From positions 1 through 8,490 of the forward strand of contig JASLIH010000486.1 of NCBI GenBank assembly GCA_030152105.1: a stretch of 8,490 nt of DNA, read 5' to 3'. Position 1 is the stretch's first letter, and every line of letters begins with the position of its first letter. The DNA comes from Actinomycetes bacterium. GTDB taxonomy: Bacteria; Actinomycetota; CALGFH01. Below the pieces are notes generated by a model. That model saw nothing but the letters and a program-made list of their open reading frames with translations. It did no database searches and was not told the origin of the DNA. Position numbers and translations under genes: made by a program. Shown here in pieces: positions 6,784 through 8,490 of the stretch.

Positions 6784-8397
6784 TCAGACGGGCTCCATGG
6801 CCAGGGAGAGCTCGAGGGTAAAGGTGGTTCCCTGACCCTCGACGCTGGCGACGGTGAGGGCGCCGCCCATCGCCTCCGCCAGCCGCCTGGCCAGCACCAG
6901 GCCGATGCCGGTGCCCTGGACCTCGGAGTGCTCGGCGCCGAGGCGGTCGAACTGGGTGAACAGCCGCGGCAGCTTGTCGGCGGGGATGCCGGGACCGGTG
7001 TCGGCGACCGCAATGCGGACGCGGCCGTCGTCGCCGGCGTGGCAGGTGAGGCTGATGCTCCCGCCGTGGCGGTTGTACTTGACCGCGTTGGACGCCAGGT
7101 TCAATAGGACCTGCTTGAGCCGCTGCCGGTCGGCGTGGACGGTCCAGGCGCACTCCGGCGGGGAGGGCGCCTGGATGCGCAGGGCACGCTCGGTGGCCAG
7201 CGGCCCGATGAGGTCGACGGTGTCCTTGATGACCTCAAAGACACCTACCGCCTCCGGCGACAACGCCAGGTGGCCGCTCTCGATGCGGGCGAGGTCCAGC
7301 ACCTCGTTGATGAGGCCAAGCAGATGCTGGCCGGCCCGCAGGATGTGGTCGACGCTCTCGGCCTGCTCCTCGGCCAGGTCGTCGAGCTGGAGCAGCTGCC
7401 CGAACCCGAGGATCGCGTTGAGCGGGGTGCGCAGCTCGTGGCTCATGCGGGACAGGAACTCGCTCTTGGCGGTGTTCGCCCGGTCGGCCTCCCGCTTGGC
7501 CTCCAGCGCCGCCTCGGCGGCCGCCCGCTCATCGGCCTGCAGCCGCGCGTTGATCAACGCCACGCCGGTCTGCTGGGCGAGCGACTGCAGCACGAACCGC
7601 TCCTCGGCCGGCGGCTCGGCCGCCGCGGCCACCACCAGGAAGCCGGCGTGCCCGGCCGCGCTCTGCATGGGATATGCCCAGACCCAGCCCGGCGCCATCG
7701 CCGGCGAGGCGACCGCGCCGCCGTGCCGGCCGAGCCGCTGGAGCGCGCCGGCGACCTCGCGCAGCGCGTCGGCCGACCCGCCGGCCGGCCCGACCAGCCC
7801 CCAGCCGGCGCCGGCCAGCTCGACGCCGACCAGCTGGCAGCGCGCCAGCGAGGGGACGGCGGTGCCCGCCAGGTGGACGATCCGCAGCTGGTCGCCGCTG
7901 TCGCCCGTCAGCTTGGACAGCGTGAGCAGGCTCTGCAGGCTGGACAGCTGCGCGCGGAGACGCCGGAGCTCGTCGGTCACGTGAGAGGTCAGTTGTCCCG
8001 CTGTCGCAGGAACTCCTCCGGCTGGATGTAGGGCGAGCAGGTCCTCCACCCCGGGGATGTCACGCAGCGCCCAGGTCATCTCCCCGGCCGTGCGGATGCG
8101 GTCGTAGCCGGACCGCCCCTCGGCGACGCCCCGCAGCTCGGCTCCGTAGAAGTCCAGCATCCCGCCCATGTCGAAGCCACGGTCGGTCAGGTACACGTCG
8201 CGGGAGGCCAGCACGGTGAGCTGGGCGGCGCCCCCGCCGGTACCGAGGGCGCCCAGCAGCTCCTCCGGCTCGCTCGTGTCCACCACCGCCAGGCACCGGT
8301 CGCCTGCCGACACCCCATCGGTCAGGAACGGGACCAGCAGCTCGTCGCGAATGACCCTCCCGGCCGGACGGATGGGCGGCTGCCGGGTCGAGCACAT
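6784..8397 (-). CDS. Sensor histidine kinase: partial MEDS, GAF-like, HisKA and HATPase_c domains (N-terminus uncertain)
   Basis: A cytosolic two-component sensor kinase; no membrane segments are seen. Residues 17-119 match the first part of a MEDS (DcmR-type) sensory domain: LLVPFLTDGVSAGDRCLAVVD, LDFYGAEL and GEMTWALRDIPGVEDL. Residues about 140-160 are a heptad-like linker. Residues 160-286 look like a GAF domain (FLVVAAAA, RFVLQSLAQQTGVALINARL). The core is complete: H-box SHELRTPLNAILGF with His320, N-box with Asn437, DTGPG (466-470), F-box LFTQFDRLG (479-487) and GTGIGL (495-500). It has no receiver domain, and no response-regulator gene is seen in the window. ATG 8397 lacks a well-spaced ribosome site, and the frame stays open without another start codon to the right edge, so the true start may be elsewhere. 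The usual MEDS opening with H-x-C-x-x-Y is absent, and the second half of MEDS is missing. The kinase assignment is firm; what it senses is unknown. Confidence 0.88.
   Translation of the reverse strand: MCSTRQPPIRPAGRVIRDELLVPFLTDGVSAGDRCLAVVDTSEPEELLGALGTGGGAAQLTVLASRDVYLTDRGFDMGGMLDFYGAELRGVAEGRSGYDRIRTAGEMTWALRDIPGVEDLLALHPAGGVPATAGQLTSHVTDELRRLRAQLSSLQSLLTLSKLTGDSGDQLRIVHLAGTAVPSLARCQLVGVELAGAGWGLVGPAGGSADALREVAGALQRLGRHGGAVASPAMAPGWVWAYPMQSAAGHAGFLVVAAAAEPPAEERFVLQSLAQQTGVALINARLQADERAAAEAALEAKREADRANTAKSEFLSRMSHELRTPLNAILGFGQLLQLDDLAEEQAESVDHILRAGQHLLGLINEVLDLARIESGHLALSPEAVGVFEVIKDTVDLIGPLATERALRIQAPSPPECAWTVHADRQRLKQVLLNLASNAVKYNRHGGSISLTCHAGDDGRVRIAVADTGPGIPADKLPRLFTQFDRLGAEHSEVQGTGIGLVLARRLAEAMGGALTVASVEGQGTTFTLELSLAMEPV
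7989..8036 (-). pseudogene. Out-of-frame remnant of a MEDS domain tail inside the kinase gene
   Basis: Read one base off from the kinase frame, these bases encode SPYIQPEEFLRQRDN and then TGA at 7991-7989. That resembles the normal end of MEDS domains (NP[FY]Y.PPEEFL-like). In the kinase frame the same bases give residues 121-137, a low-complexity stretch rich in Ala, Gly and Pro that matches nothing. The MEDS sequence before it stops at GVEDL (residues 116-120), so the part of the domain between the two is missing. The simplest reading is an internal deletion that changed frame, with readthrough into the GAF-kinase part. The assignment as a MEDS tail is by recall of the family pattern, not by search. 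Confidence 0.55.
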
Positions 8398-8490
8398 GGA
8401 CCAGGCCCAACTCCTGCTGGTCGTTCCGGAAGCGGATCCGGTCGCTGGGTGCCCCCAGTCGGTGGCCTCGTACGATGGCCACGCCGCCCA
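8398..8490 (-). other. Sequence upstream of the kinase start, two frames open to the window edge
   Basis: The kinase frame continues open here but would be very Trp-rich (seven Trp in 31 codons) and has no ATG, GTG or TTG, so it is probably not translated. A second minus-strand frame, from ATG 8482, looks more protein-like up to about 8390 (it includes NDQQELGLVHVLD). It could be the end of another gene or the true N-terminus of the MEDS domain separated by an indel. No promoter was identified. Confidence 0.3.

Noticed and set aside
6854..8031. Two long plus-strand open frames (376 and 298 codons) opposite the histidine kinase
   Set aside because: The kinase on the other strand has all its catalytic boxes in order; these frames are Ser/Arg/Ala-rich shadows.

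Overview
The window is uniformly GC-rich. It has actinobacterial-style coding: mostly G/C third positions, GTG starts, and a TTGAGC-18-TAGGCT promoter set directly against a start codon. The family variants also fit: a SulP of the VPAGMGYAEASGLPP type, a large MalT-like LuxR protein, and a MEDS/GAF histidine kinase. An actinomycetote is the best guess; no lower rank can be read from the sequence. No tRNA, rRNA, CRISPR array, insertion sequence or phage gene was recognised.

Layout, left to right. (1) A leftward gene (471 to the left edge, incomplete) encodes an exported, proline-rich protein with a C-terminal membrane helix. It has an excellent ribosome binding site, a near-identical 69-base repeat unit and a perfect hairpin in its early coding part. 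(2) After a 220-base divergent intergenic region come two rightward genes 18 bases apart, probably one operon: a membrane-attached DAGK/YegS-type lipid kinase (692-2068) and a SulP anion transporter with a C-terminal STAS domain (2087-3898). (3) A short leftward gene (3972-4337) encodes a carboxymuconolactone decarboxylase-fold protein without the CxxC peroxidase motif. It is convergent with the SulP gene and divergent from (4) a 764-residue ATP-binding LuxR/MalT-like regulator (4476-6770), which appears to be expressed from a leaderless promoter. (5) Convergent with the regulator, only 13 bases away, is a leftward sensor histidine kinase (6784-8397, N-terminus uncertain) with a partial MEDS domain, a GAF-like domain and a complete HisKA-HATPase core.

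The most interesting signal is in the kinase. In another reading frame (7989-8036, minus strand) lies what looks like the normal end of a MEDS domain, SPYIQPEEFLRQRDN followed by a stop. The open frame skips the second half of MEDS and reads through this stretch out of frame. This suggests a deletion plus frame change that left a shortened MEDS sensor fused to GAF and kinase. No complete new multi-gene system is evident. The other genes are recognisable families whose substrates and signals cannot be assigned from sequence alone.
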